Assembly: GCA_045560765.1 (NCBI GenBank)
Contig: JBJKZD010000009.1
Coordinates: 930,001-994,000 of the forward strand
Direction of reading: 5' to 3'
Source: UBA9926 sp913064795
GTDB lineage: Bacteria; Pseudomonadota; Gammaproteobacteria; Pseudomonadales; Azotimanducaceae
DNA length: 64,000 nt
Made by a program: the position numbers and the translations under genes. The notes beneath the pieces were generated by a model. It saw only the letters and a program-made list of their open reading frames with translations. It searched no databases and was not told the origin of the DNA. Positions 9,055 to 18,149 of the stretch are shown in pieces. Every line of letters starts with the position of its first letter. Position 1 is the first letter of the stretch.

Positions 9055-9747
9055 ACTTATCCCCCTGAAAATTATACATTTTTATATTTTCTGCATTTCA
9101 AAATCCAAAGGTTTGATAGCACTTGGACTGCATATGGTAGTCAAAAGCCATATATTACATCGGTTAGACGCAATTTATGTCCCTCTAGGGCTTCTAAAGA
9201 CTGATGCAGTTACCAACGAATCCATACAGCCCCACCCCCAATAGCACCCACGGGGGGAGGTCTGTCGTTTGTTAGTAGTTGTAGTTCCCACCCAGACATA
9301 AAAAAGGCCGATTTAAAAAAAGAGACTACTGCTCGCGGCTTAACAACCGAAGGCAGTGGGTTCTTAGGTTTTTTATTAAGAAAAACTCAGGTTTCTGGAT
9401 GGTGTCTCAAGCCTCTGAGGCTCCAAGTTAGGCACTCACTCTTTGATCCAACAAGCAACCTCCATTAACTACTTCTGAAATGCTAAATTAGAAATCGTAT
9501 GAAGCATAAATAGGACAAATCATAGTGGTAGTAAACGCTTACATACTTAACCTTAAGAGGGCTTGTTATTAACCAAAACTGGCTAAAAAGGGCAATTTAG
9601 ATTCAAAATGAGACAAGATTGTAGCTGTAGGGAGCTTACGGGGCTCTCACTCTTTAGAAATTTAGCTCGTCAATTGAGGCAACAGCTGACCTGTACGCAT
9701 CAAGGCTGAGGGAAAGCTCTTGATCGATGCGCCCCTGTACCCAGCAG
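9055..9747. other. Long intergenic stretch after tRNA-Met, no gene recognised
   Basis: About 690 bases, visibly more AT-rich than the block to the left, with no open frame that looks coding. I see no integrase remnant and no obvious second copy of the tRNA 3' end nearby. It marks the change from conserved operon to accessory DNA. Confidence 0.6.
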
Positions 9748-10539
9748 CTAGGCTTGCGACCTGAAATGCTGGGTATAGGCATCTAGATGTCGGTTGAACT
9801 CAGGCCGCTCGATCAAGTCAAACAAATGTTTAAAGGCGCGGGGATAGGTTGATTCCGCATCAACGCTAACCAGGGGTAGTGAGAGCGTCTCCAAACCCTT
9901 GCTCATCAAGCGCTCGCGCAGAAACTGGCTAAGATCACAGGCGTATGCGATGTCGGCAATGGTCAGGGTGTCGCCGGCGACATGAGGGTAGTGCTCCAAG
10001 GCCCGCTCAATACCTTCCAGATAAAACATGAATGCCTCCGCCATGCGCTCATGAAGCGGCTTGGTCATCTCGTCCATACCCAACAAATACACCTGCGCTT
10101 CGCGGCCAAACACGAGGGTTGCGTCCAAAAAACTGTCGACCCGGGAAGCGTGCATAGGACTACCGCCATACAAGCCGCCGCTACCTTCTACCGACCGCGC
10201 AACCGCGCGCAAAATACTGTTGGACTCGAAAACCCCCACGCTGCCCTCTGGACTGAACGCCGCAGGCACGGTGCCGTAAGGTTGGGTACGCAGGAACGCA
10301 TCGGTTTTATACAACGTGCCAGCAAAACCGCGGCGACTGCCCCGAGCATGGGGGCTGTCTTCGGTGCGTTCATGCTCTTTAAGTTCCCGCGCATCAAAGT
10401 CCCATAGCCAGTTGCCAAGATTCTTCGGCTCGTCGCCAATCACCTCCACCGTCACGCCCAGATACTCTGCCACGATCAGCGCTTTCCAAACGCGCGGGTT
10501 GGGCAGATAGGAAAAAATTCTCAGTACACTTTTGCTCAT
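9748..10539 (-). CDS. Glutathione S-transferase family protein
   Basis: The product has about 263 residues. The N-terminal half (SKSVLRIFSYLPNPRVWKAL, then GTVPAAFSPEG and VFESNSILRAVAR) is the thioredoxin-like domain with the conserved Ser of the ES(N)xI glutathione-binding turn. The C-terminal half is helical, with GDTLTIADIAYACDL, the GST N-capping box. The ATG at 10539 is chosen over an in-frame GTG at 10548 because GGAGAGG lies ten bases upstream. It starts two bases after the SDR stop, so the two form an operon. The substrate is unknown. An eEF1B-gamma-like subgroup is possible. Confidence 0.85.
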   Translation of the reverse strand: MSKSVLRIFSYLPNPRVWKALIVAEYLGVTVEVIGDEPKNLGNWLWDFDARELKEHERTEDSPHARGSRRGFAGTLYKTDAFLRTQPYGTVPAAFSPEGSVGVFESNSILRAVARSVEGSGGLYGGSPMHASRVDSFLDATLVFGREAQVYLLGMDEMTKPLHERMAEAFMFYLEGIERALEHYPHVAGDTLTIADIAYACDLSQFLRERLMSKGLETLSLPLVSVDAESTYPRAFKHLFDLIERPEFNRHLDAYTQHFRSQA

Positions 10540-10541
10540 GG

Positions 10542-11240
10542 CTACCACACCTCTCCGTAGGGCCGAATAACAGATTCAAATGACCAGGCACTACGCGGCT
10601 GATGCGCGATGCGAAACACTTCGTCGGCAATATCGGTGGGCTGACAGAAAAAGTCATCCGGTTTATCGGCAAAGAACTCACGAGTCCATGCAAGATCGAT
10701 CACTGCGTCGATAGCTACGTAGGCTGCATGCACACCCTTGGGGCCGGCATCGCGAGCGATGCTCTCCAGCAGAATACGCTGCGCTGCCTTGGTGGGTGCA
10801 AACCCAGCGAATCGCGCCCTGCCGCGATAGGCTGAGGTATTGCCGGTGCAAATCAGTGCACCACCACCAGCGTCTTCCATGTCAGGTAGCAGTTGCTTGG
10901 CGAGCGCCAGCAGGACCATGGTGTTGACCTCAAAGGCCTGACGCATCTTATCTGCATCTACCTCGGCATAGGTTCCGCGCTCTGCGCCAACGGCGTTGTG
11001 AATCACGAATTTCGGTGCACCTAAGTTGGTGCGCACGGCGTGCAGTGTATGGGTTAACTCGGCTTCATTGGCGACATCGCAAACGAAGGCATGCGTGTTG
11101 GGCAGTGTTTCCCGAATTTCGATGAGGCGCTGCTCGGTGCGAGCCAGCATCGCCACCACATACCCCGCGCTGGCAAATCGCTCGACAATGGCCTTGCCGG
11201 TACCTGGCCCCACACCGGTGACTAATACAACATCTACCAC
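10542..11240 (-). CDS. Short-chain dehydrogenase/reductase family protein lacking the catalytic Tyr
   Basis: A Rossmann protein of 232 residues starting at GTG (11240), with GGGAG eight bases upstream; this start places the nucleotide-binding VLVTGVGPGTGKAIVERF directly at the N-terminus. At the position of the YxxxK active site the sequence reads FAPTK, so Tyr is replaced by Phe while Lys remains. The C-terminus AWSFESVIRPYGEVW closely resembles that of the SDR at 58232, so the two are paralogues. It is upstream of and in an operon with a GST. A classical NAD(P)H oxidoreductase activity is therefore doubtful. Confidence 0.85.
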   Translation of the reverse strand: MVDVVLVTGVGPGTGKAIVERFASAGYVVAMLARTEQRLIEIRETLPNTHAFVCDVANEAELTHTLHAVRTNLGAPKFVIHNAVGAERGTYAEVDADKMRQAFEVNTMVLLALAKQLLPDMEDAGGGALICTGNTSAYRGRARFAGFAPTKAAQRILLESIARDAGPKGVHAAYVAIDAVIDLAWTREFFADKPDDFFCQPTDIADEVFRIAHQPRSAWSFESVIRPYGEVW

Positions 11241-11349
11241 TTTGTGCTCCCGTGACTTTTGCAATCTCCTCGAGACTAACAAACATCTGGGCGAGCGGCC
11301 AACAGCCAAGTGCAGGTGGCGGTCAACCCGTCAAAGGCTGCGCTCTTGA

Positions 11350-11629
11350 TCAAGCAAAAAAACCTTCCCATGGCCCGGTAATTGCCAATGTGCGAGTGGG
11401 CGCAAAGACATTGACGAAGAGCACTCGGCCATAAGGTGAGAAACACGCCCCGGCCAACTCGGTTTGTAGCCGTAGGCGAGCCATATCATAGGGCAGGCCT
11501 GCAGGGGTCAGTCCGCGCAAGTAGTTGTCGACAATATCAGTGTACTGATCTTCACAAACAATCAAATGTCCGTTGGGCGCCACGGTGAGGTTGTCACCGC
11601 TGTTAAAGACGTGGTGGGACTGGCTTTGT
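11350..11629 (-). pseudogene. PhoX/DUF839-type phosphatase, C-terminal remnant
   Basis: The reverse strand encodes about 92 residues ending a PhoX-like protein: HHVFNSGDNLTVAPNGHLIV, then LAGACFSPYGRVLFVN and TLAITGPW, which is the typical end of DUF839/PhoX alkaline phosphatases. The reading frame meets a TAA exactly where an IS91-like end begins (11630). The N-terminal three quarters are missing. The gene was cut by that element or by a rearrangement at it. Confidence 0.8.
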
Positions 11630-11812
11630 GGTTAGTAAGGTTAAACACCCTTTTTCATCATTCAGAAAAGTGTCGTCATCCCTGGGAGTTGCTTTCAATC
11701 CCCTCTTTCCGCGGCTTTATCCACGAGTTGAATGAGTTGGGCATTAGAAATTCAGTGATTTGTCTCTAGTTGCGTAGTCGATGGGCTGGAATTCAAAATA
11801 GTGTCGTATCTA
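11630..11812 (-). mobile_element. IS91-like oriIS end with transposase tail (copy A)
   Basis: The left edge GGTTAGTAAGG, then an AAACACCC stretch and CATTCAGAAAAGTGTCG, matches the ends at 18970, 23805, 48880 and 51103. On the reverse strand the last transposase codons are visible (RHYFEFQPIDY ... KSLNF and TAA at 11744-11746), homologous to the end of the transposase fragment at 23362. Orientation puts the 3' end of the transposase at the left. The rest of the transposase is absent. It directly abuts the truncated phoX. Confidence 0.75.
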
Positions 11813-12043
11813 TATACCCGTGGCCCCTCTGGCAGTAACACTAGGGTCACTGGTGTGCAGAGCTTAAGGGGAGCAGAAGCAGTACTACTACTGTTTACTA
11901 CCACTCTTTCCTGCTTCAGAACACAAAGGGAGTTCACTTCTGAAGTGCCATTGTGTCAGACCAAGGTGGTGCTACTCCTGCCACCTCAATCGTATTCTTT
12001 TGCAGTCAACAGACGCTTATCCCAGCTGAACCACGCTCCTACT
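11813..12043. other. Intergenic, nothing recognised
   Basis: The 230 bases between copy A of the IS91-like end and the HAD gene show no coding pattern I recognise. A captured or degraded stretch of the mobile element is possible. Confidence 0.5.
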
Positions 12044-12706
12044 TCAATCTCTGTGGAAGCCAGGCAGACGCTTGCCGAGCAAGTCAGGCAGATCTGTCAG
12101 TGCATCAATTTTTGCTGTCGCACCAGTGAAATCCTGATGTTCGGTGAACTCATTCTTCACTATGACGCAACGAATGCCAGCAGCCATAGCTGAGCTAAGA
12201 CCTCGTACAGAGTCTTCGATAATCAATGCGTTTTCCGGCGCAATTCCAAAGCGTTCAATAGCCGCCAAATAGGGGTCTGGCGAGGGTTTTGTCTGTGCGT
12301 AGTCTCCCAATGCCAATACAAAGTCAAAATACGAGGTGATATTTCGTGCTTCGTGGATTAACTCAAAATGCTCACGCCGGGATGTTGTCACGATTGCCAT
12401 TGGGTAACTGCCACTGAGGCTGGCCAACGTGTTTTCTACCCCAGGAATTTGAATATCCTGATACAAGAGAAAACTTTCGTATCTGCGGTTCCTGCGTTCA
12501 CGAAACGCCTCACGCTCATCAGTCGAAAGTTGCGATGCATAAGCGGCCCTACCGGTGACCATATGCTCCATATATTCATCCAGCGTCAGACCTATATCCA
12601 TCGCTGCTAGTTCGTCCTGCGTTGCCTTGAAATACCAATATTCTGTATCGACCAGCACACCGTCATGGTCAAAGAGCAAATGGGTAACATTGCTAAAGTC
12701 CGTCAT
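12044..12706 (-). CDS. HAD-superfamily phosphatase, beta-phosphoglucomutase-like
   Basis: About 220 residues with the full HAD motif set: motif I FDHDGVLVDTE near residue 13, motif II TTS near residue 107, motif III Lys in QTKPSPDPYLAAIERF, and motif IV IIEDSVRGLSSAMAAG. The helical cap between motifs I and II is the PGM/phosphatase (CbbY-like) type. The ATG at 12706 is used; an in-frame GTG lies two codons upstream. A small-molecule phosphate ester is the expected substrate; the identity is not deducible. Confidence 0.88.
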   Translation of the reverse strand: MTDFSNVTHLLFDHDGVLVDTEYWYFKATQDELAAMDIGLTLDEYMEHMVTGRAAYASQLSTDEREAFRERRNRRYESFLLYQDIQIPGVENTLASLSGSYPMAIVTTSRREHFELIHEARNITSYFDFVLALGDYAQTKPSPDPYLAAIERFGIAPENALIIEDSVRGLSSAMAAGIRCVIVKNEFTEHQDFTGATAKIDALTDLPDLLGKRLPGFHRD

Positions 12707-12969
12707 GGTCACAAAACTATCATAAACAGAAGGATATGGAGCAGTGGTCTGTATAGACTGCCGCCGCTGGCCGCCGAAGAATAACTAAGGTATATCTCTG
12801 GTAACCAAAGGCTACCAGAGGATACCTACAGCTATTTAAGTAGTGAGCAGAAGGGATGGCCAAAGGCCACTCTGCTTACTTCTACTGCAGAATTAACCTA
12901 GTTTTGCCCAATTCTTAACGATATCTAAACCCAGCTTTCCGACAATTCCTTTTTCGACGAGGCAGCCTC

Positions 12970-13842
12970 TTGCGTTCATCAATACTCAGCTATGCGGGCG
13001 AAACCAGTCCCCTTCCAACCCGTCTTGCCATCGATGGGCTAGAACGATTATTTGGCCGAGCACAGCTCGAGTCCTTGTATTGGCAGGTCAAGGCAGCCAC
13101 TGAAGTGCGCCAGGACTTTTTCAGAAATGCCCTAGATATCGCAGGCATCGAACGCGTCGTTCATCAGCCCGGTGTTACGCAAAGGCAGTCAGATAAGGCG
13201 ACGCTCCTCGTCGCCAACCATCCGTACGGCATCCTTGACGGCCTCGCGTTGTGCGAGCTTGCCGCCAGGACCAGTGCTAGCTTTAAAATTCTTCTTCATT
13301 CAGAACTATGTCGTGATCCAGATCTCGATCCCTTTTTTCTTCCCGTGGATTTCAGTGACACTAAAGCCGCACGAAAGACAAATATTCGAACCAAGAACGA
13401 GGCATTGCGTACGCTTAGCGAGAACGGGTGTATCGCAATCTTTCCTGGCGGAGGCGTGGCCACCCGCCCCAGGTTCGGCCTGGGCGAGTTAAAGGAATTT
13501 CCGTGGTCCACTTTCGTAGCTAAGCTTGCCTTGCAAGGCGGAGCAGACGTAGTCCCGGTCTACTTTCAAGGCGAAAATAGCCGACTGTTTCACTTTGTGA
13601 GTGGTTTTTCACAGTCCCTGCGGCTTGCTTTGCTCATGCGAGAGCTTAGGCTGAGGTTCGGCACAAGACTCAACATCACGATAGGACAACCTTTCGATGG
13701 TGATGCAATCGCAGCTGTTGGCACGCGCATTGAGGTCACGCACTTCCTCGAGCGCGTGGTGTCGTCACTCGCGCCAAGCGATTCCGCACCCGACCTCGAT
13801 GATCTGAACCCGGTTGCGCATTCGAATCACTCGCCTGCATAG
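12970..13842 (+). CDS. Lysophospholipid acyltransferase (PlsC/hemolysin-type) family protein
   Basis: 290 residues. The acyltransferase block starts at LLVANHPYGILDGLALCEL, where NHPYGILD stands for the HxxxxD motif, and continues with IFPGGGVATRP in place of the usual FPEGTR motif and VPVYFQG. Such enzymes acylate lysophospholipids or ornithine-type lipids at the inner membrane. The start is a TTG with GAGG seven bases upstream; no better in-frame start is seen. The last 25 residues are low-complexity. It is flanked by unrelated genes. Confidence 0.8.
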   Translation: MRSSILSYAGETSPLPTRLAIDGLERLFGRAQLESLYWQVKAATEVRQDFFRNALDIAGIERVVHQPGVTQRQSDKATLLVANHPYGILDGLALCELAARTSASFKILLHSELCRDPDLDPFFLPVDFSDTKAARKTNIRTKNEALRTLSENGCIAIFPGGGVATRPRFGLGELKEFPWSTFVAKLALQGGADVVPVYFQGENSRLFHFVSGFSQSLRLALLMRELRLRFGTRLNITIGQPFDGDAIAAVGTRIEVTHFLERVVSSLAPSDSAPDLDDLNPVAHSNHSPA

Positions 13843-13962
13843 ATGACTCGAATCCACTGCCTGCTCGAGCCGAGCCCCTAGCTACATAATGATCGTTGAC
13901 GTCGATGCATTAACTTCGAACCATGACGACTGTCTGTCTGAAGCTCGAAAGGCGTCCACTCG

Positions 13963-15627
13963 CTAGGGATATGCCATCCCCGCTTCACTACCGGCCATGC
14001 CACCAAAAATTTCCAGAACCGTGTGCCCATGATGAACACGACCAAACTCGTCCACCGCACGAACGGTCACCGTATAGGTCCCCGCCCCAAGCGTATCATC
14101 GAGGTCGGCTTCAAAGAGGTGAGTCGATGGCCTGGCTTCAACCCAACTTTTTTTACTCTCTCGGTGCCGATTAAATTGCTCAACGATGAATGGGTCTTTG
14201 CGAAGAACCCGCTTCATTGGGCGATATTGACCATCTCCAACCTTATAGGACACTTTCGATTTCGGACCGCCATCAAATAGATTGACCAGTATTGATGCAG
14301 CTGCAACCTCATCAGAGCTCATCCTCCCATCGAGTAAAACGCCTTCTTTATAGTCTCTGATGCCGTCAGGCCTTAGGCCATGATGAGCGACGTCAAACAT
14401 AATCCGCATTTGCTCGCCAACGGGCCTACCCGACCCTTTGTAGCGAACTGCCATGCCCGTTCCTTCTACTTCAAGCACATGATAGCCCTTTGGCGTTCCA
14501 TCCCTCTGGTCACTAATCGCAACGCCGCGCTCATCGAACGGCCCACTCCACCAACTGCCTGATACTGCCGCGAGCACATGGTGGTGAAAAGTGCCTGGGC
14601 CAGAAAAACCGTCCTTCTCGTCAAAATAGACGTGATCTGTTGTATGTGTATGTCCCGCGACCGAGTAAAGATTGGGTCGACCCGCCAACAGCTGAAAAAG
14701 CCGTTCCCGATTGCGCGTTTCATAGATCCCGCTTTCGCTTCCCAAGGGCGCATGGGTTGCAATCACCACAAGCCGATTTTCGTCCACATAAGCCAATTCT
14801 TGCTCAAGCCATCGGAGTTGATTGCGACTAATCGACGCCTCGTATCCACCGCTACCGCGCACATCGCCAGGGTCCGCCTCACCATGCCCTTTGTACTCAA
14901 TATTATCGAGCACAACAAAGTACGCATCTGCGTATTCAAACGCGTAGTAAGGGGGCCCGAAGAATCGTTTGAATGTTTCCAGCGAGCCCTCATCGCTTTC
15001 CGCTTCGAAGTTCAGCTCATGATTCCCAGGCACGTTGTACCAGGGAATCCCTATTTGAGCGATAAGCGCGTTATATCGAGGGAACATCGAGAGATCATCG
15101 AACAGGATGTCTCCCATCGTCATCCCAAAGACCGCTTCTGTTCCGATCAGCTCACTGACCAAATCATCCCTAATGTAATCGAGTTCTCTATTTGTCTGAG
15201 GCTGGGGATCGGTCATCAAAATCGCCTCGAATGAATCTTCCTCCGCTCGCTCGATCAGCGGAAAGTTAATTTGGTCGGGAAGCGGCCCCGTCGGATCAAT
15301 GCCTCGGTAGCGAAGCGCAGCCGAGGATCCAGTGACATGATGAATGTAATAAAACTGCGGCAACATGTGGCCATTGACTGGGGTAGCGTAGTTCCGAGGC
15401 TTCGTGATGAAAATGATAGAGGGGTCCTCTGCCGCGACCTCATATCGCCCAGCCTCGTCTGTCAGGACCACATCCGACCCATTGCTCACTCGAACATTTG
15501 CGAGGCCTGACTCTGATGCGTCAAACACTCCATTTCGGTTCGTATCGACGAACACTGTACCCTTTGCCAATTCTCCGATTACTGACTGACAAAAAGTCAA
15601 AAGTAATACCACTCCTAAAAAGCGCAT
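13963..15627 (-). CDS. Exported calcineurin-like metallophosphoesterase with MetallophosN/C-type flanking domains
   Basis: The ATG at 15627 has GGAGG upstream and opens a signal peptide (MRFLGVVLLLTFCQSVIGEL), giving 554 residues. First comes a small beta-sandwich like SdrD-B/MetallophosN (GTVFVDTNRNGVFDASESGL). The phosphoesterase core has MTDPQPQ, GMTMGDILFDD, VPGNHELN, ATHAPLG and AGHTHTTDH, which supply the two-metal site. A C-terminal beta domain (about residues 420-545) fits MetallophosC. It probably acts in the periplasm on phosphomonoesters or diesters. The upstream frame extension of 51 residues lacks a signal and is not used. Confidence 0.9.
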   Translation of the reverse strand: MRFLGVVLLLTFCQSVIGELAKGTVFVDTNRNGVFDASESGLANVRVSNGSDVVLTDEAGRYEVAAEDPSIIFITKPRNYATPVNGHMLPQFYYIHHVTGSSAALRYRGIDPTGPLPDQINFPLIERAEEDSFEAILMTDPQPQTNRELDYIRDDLVSELIGTEAVFGMTMGDILFDDLSMFPRYNALIAQIGIPWYNVPGNHELNFEAESDEGSLETFKRFFGPPYYAFEYADAYFVVLDNIEYKGHGEADPGDVRGSGGYEASISRNQLRWLEQELAYVDENRLVVIATHAPLGSESGIYETRNRERLFQLLAGRPNLYSVAGHTHTTDHVYFDEKDGFSGPGTFHHHVLAAVSGSWWSGPFDERGVAISDQRDGTPKGYHVLEVEGTGMAVRYKGSGRPVGEQMRIMFDVAHHGLRPDGIRDYKEGVLLDGRMSSDEVAAASILVNLFDGGPKSKVSYKVGDGQYRPMKRVLRKDPFIVEQFNRHRESKKSWVEARPSTHLFEADLDDTLGAGTYTVTVRAVDEFGRVHHGHTVLEIFGGMAGSEAGMAYP

Positions 15628-15950
15628 CGATTTTCCTCCAACATTTTTTGCAGCAAAGTGTCTACCAGCAAAGCGTCTTGCAGCATGCTTGCTCCCACCT
15701 CTTGGGAATGAGAAGCCTTGCAGGCAAGCTTGGTTAAGCTTCTTGCCACCCAAATTTTCATCCAATAGCCGTCTTAGCAACCCTCTGTAGGATCAACCGA
15801 TCACCTACGGGTTGAAAGCGCCAAACAACGCAAGCCTGTCTGCTTTCTTTTAGTACAGACACCTACTCAACACCTTAGGACCAACTTGCAAAGATTGGAT
15901 AAAGAAAACCCTAGCCAAATGGTTAAGTTAAGCAATCCGACCAACAGGCG
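15628..15950. other. Intergenic with short imperfect repeats
   Basis: Upstream of the phosphoesterase the sequence has the near-repeats GCAGCAAAGTGTCTACCAGCAAAGCGTC and CTTGCAGCATG / CTTGCAGGCAAG, then an AT-rich part that may hold the promoter for the reverse-strand gene. No gene is seen. Confidence 0.45.
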
Positions 15951-16140
15951 GTTAGGAAGAATAAACACGCTTTTCCCACCCTGAGAAAAGTATCCTGGTT
16001 CCAGCCAGTTAGCTGGCGTTCCCTGTTAGCCCATCTGAACATGTGTTGTGTGATCGAAAACTTTGGTGCAACGATTGAAAACTTGGTGATTTGGCCTCGA
16101 ATCCAGACGCTGGCCGATCGCGACCGTCGCCGATGTGTTA
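15951..16140 (-). mobile_element. IS91-like oriIS end, second subfamily (copy B)
   Basis: Begins GGTTAGGAAGAATAAACACG, then CTTTTCCCACCCTGAGAAAAGTA, closely matching copy C at 33310. About 100 bases further, ATCGAATCCAGAC and GGCCGA/GCGAC blocks also match C (CCTCGAATCCAGACGCTGGC here). No transposase coding sequence is attached. To its right lies the truncated VOC gene, so the element end abuts a broken gene as in other copies. Confidence 0.65.
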
Positions 16141-16145
16141 TCAGT

Positions 16146-16277
16146 ACACCTGGAGCTGCGTGTAAAGCGGCAGGCAGCAACATCGTGATCAGTGGTCGTG
16201 AGATCCGGCCAGGAGTGCGGATCTGTATGATGGAAGATCCCGATGGCAACTGGGTTGAGCTCTTGCAGCAGGGCTAG
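16146..16277 (+). pseudogene. VOC/glyoxalase-family protein, C-terminal remnant
   Basis: The last 44 residues of a vicinal-oxygen-chelate protein are encoded: ISGREIRPGVRICMMEDPDG and then NWVELLQQ, with the metal-ligand Glu of the final beta strand. The frame is open from 16041, but that part is mobile-element sequence. The missing N-terminus and the adjoining IS91-like end show a truncated gene. Confidence 0.7.
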
Positions 16278-16655
16278 TCGGCTGGAGGTGAGCGGTTGCT
16301 CTATAGCGTGGTGAGATGTGGGGTGAACTCAGTCATAACCATCACGAAATCGTCACTCAATCTTTATTAATTGTTAATCCATTGACGCTAGCATGCATGG
16401 CCGTGAAACCTGCGCAACTATGATGGATGTCTTTATGGGGCGCGTTGCTGATAAGAAATGAACGGATTAAGCACCCTCAGAGCAGCAGGTTACCAAGCGG
16501 CTGGCACAGCGACTGCTTCAGGTCCCTGGTGAGGGATTGTGGTGTGGGGTTTGATAAAGGTCCTGAAGTGAGTTCGTGAGGGTGAAGGCCCTGATTTGCG
16601 CGCTGCCTCGAGGCGGCAAGTGACTTTGGAACGAAGGAATGGCGAGGAGGTTTAG
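16278..16655. other. Intergenic, probable promoter region of the PHP hydrolase
   Basis: 378 bases without a recognisable gene. TTATTAATTGTTAATCC near 16365 is AT-rich and could belong to a promoter or operator. GGCGAGGAGG just before 16656 is a strong ribosome site. Confidence 0.5.
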
Positions 16656-18113
16656 ATGATCGAGGAACGGAATCGGGCTGAAGGTCTTAGTGGGGCTCCG
16701 CTCTGTTGTTTGGTAGCCCTTTCAATGCTGTTCATGCCAGGCACCCTGATGGCCGAAGCGACCTGGCTGGCAGGGGACCACCATATCCACAGTACCAACA
16801 GCGTGGGGTGGGATGAGAGCAATCCGCCCAAGCCTATTTTTGGTGGCGATGCGATTTACACCATCGAAAAAAACGCCCAGATGGCGCATAAATTTGGATT
16901 GTCTTGGATGGTGGCTACCGACCACGGCGGCCCAAACCATAGCAAGCTGAGTATGGAGAGCACGTATCCCGCGCTGCTGGCTGCGCGATTAGCCGTCCCG
17001 GAGGTCATCCAATTTATGGGCCTTGAGCTCAACACCCCGGGTGCTGATCACTCCTCAATCATCATGCCCAAATCGCCTAATGAAGCGAGAGACCTTGCTG
17101 ATTATGAGTATCGATTCGATAGTCGCGAGGCCTGGCCATCGGACCCTAGCCGAAATGAAGAGGCCCGCATGATTGATGCGCTCGAGTTTGCCAAGGGACT
17201 TAATCCTCAACCTGTGGTCATTGCGCATCACCCGAGTCGAAGTGCAAAAGAAGAAGGCGTGTTTGGTTTGACAACGCCCGCCGAACTGCGGCGGTGGAAC
17301 GATGCAGCGCCCAACATCGCAGTGGGGATGGAGGGTGCGCCTGGGCACCAAGCGGCAGAATTACGGCAGGCTGACGACCGAGGGAGTTATCCCGCGTGGG
17401 TGTACGCAAGAGGCGCATACGGGCGGGGATTTCCCACAATGGGCGGGTTTGATCAGATGACCGCAATCGTCGGTGGACTTTGGGACGCCATGCTGGGCGA
17501 AGGCCGTCGATGGTGGATCACTGCAAATTCAGACTCGCACATTCACTACACTGAGGGCGGCATCGACTTCTGGCCTGGGGAGTACTCAAAAACCTTTGTG
17601 CATGCCGAGAAAACCCACGACTCGATACTGGAAAATTTACGTGCAGGGAGAATGTTCGTGGTCACAGGCGGGTTGATCACGGCCCTGGACGTGACCCTTT
17701 CAGACGGGGTGTCCTCAGCAGGGTGGGGCGAAACGCTAAAGACCAAGCAGGGTTCAAAATTGACCCTTGAGATCGCCGTGACGGATCCAGAGGGGATGAA
17801 CCCCGCGGGTAGAAATCCCTCGCTCAATCGGATTGATCTCATCATGGGTGCAGTGACTGGTCCGCAAGCGAATGCCGATCTGGCGCGGAATCCGACGACC
17901 GCGGTGGTCGAGCGGGTCTCGCGAAAAGCCTTTGAGGGAGGGGATGGACAGTACCTGATTCGCACCGAGTTAACCGCAGATGCAAACGGATACTTACGGC
18001 TTCGTGGCACGAATACCGACTCACTCGAACCGGAAAAAGACCCACTGGGCGAGGATCCTTGGTCCGACCTTTGGTTTTACAGTAACCCTGTTTTTATCGA
18101 GCTCGTCGACTAA
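16656..18113 (+). CDS. Exported PHP-domain metallohydrolase, CehA/McbA-like
   Basis: 485 residues. The N-terminus has a hydrophobic segment ending near GTLMAEATW, a likely signal peptide. Metal-ligand motifs of the PHP fold are in order: GDHHIHSTNS near residue 40, VATDHGGPNH near residue 87, GLELNTPG, VVIAHHPSRS, and NSDSHIHYTEGG near residue 290. A C-terminal beta domain follows. CehA/McbA family members hydrolyse carbamates and phosphate esters, so periplasmic hydrolysis of a small organic substrate is likely. GGAGG sits upstream of the ATG. It lies alone between a truncated VOC gene and the 23-bp repeat array. Confidence 0.85.
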   Translation: MIEERNRAEGLSGAPLCCLVALSMLFMPGTLMAEATWLAGDHHIHSTNSVGWDESNPPKPIFGGDAIYTIEKNAQMAHKFGLSWMVATDHGGPNHSKLSMESTYPALLAARLAVPEVIQFMGLELNTPGADHSSIIMPKSPNEARDLADYEYRFDSREAWPSDPSRNEEARMIDALEFAKGLNPQPVVIAHHPSRSAKEEGVFGLTTPAELRRWNDAAPNIAVGMEGAPGHQAAELRQADDRGSYPAWVYARGAYGRGFPTMGGFDQMTAIVGGLWDAMLGEGRRWWITANSDSHIHYTEGGIDFWPGEYSKTFVHAEKTHDSILENLRAGRMFVVTGGLITALDVTLSDGVSSAGWGETLKTKQGSKLTLEIAVTDPEGMNPAGRNPSLNRIDLIMGAVTGPQANADLARNPTTAVVERVSRKAFEGGDGQYLIRTELTADANGYLRLRGTNTDSLEPEKDPLGEDPWSDLWFYSNPVFIELVD

Positions 18114-18149
18114 TACGGCTAAGAGATCAGGCACTTCATAACAGTGGTC

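Noticed and set aside
8978..11000. Site-specific integration at tRNA-Met with a nearby attR
   Set aside because: No second copy of the tRNA 3' end was found by eye; a short GTAGCTAC-like match near 10713 is too small.
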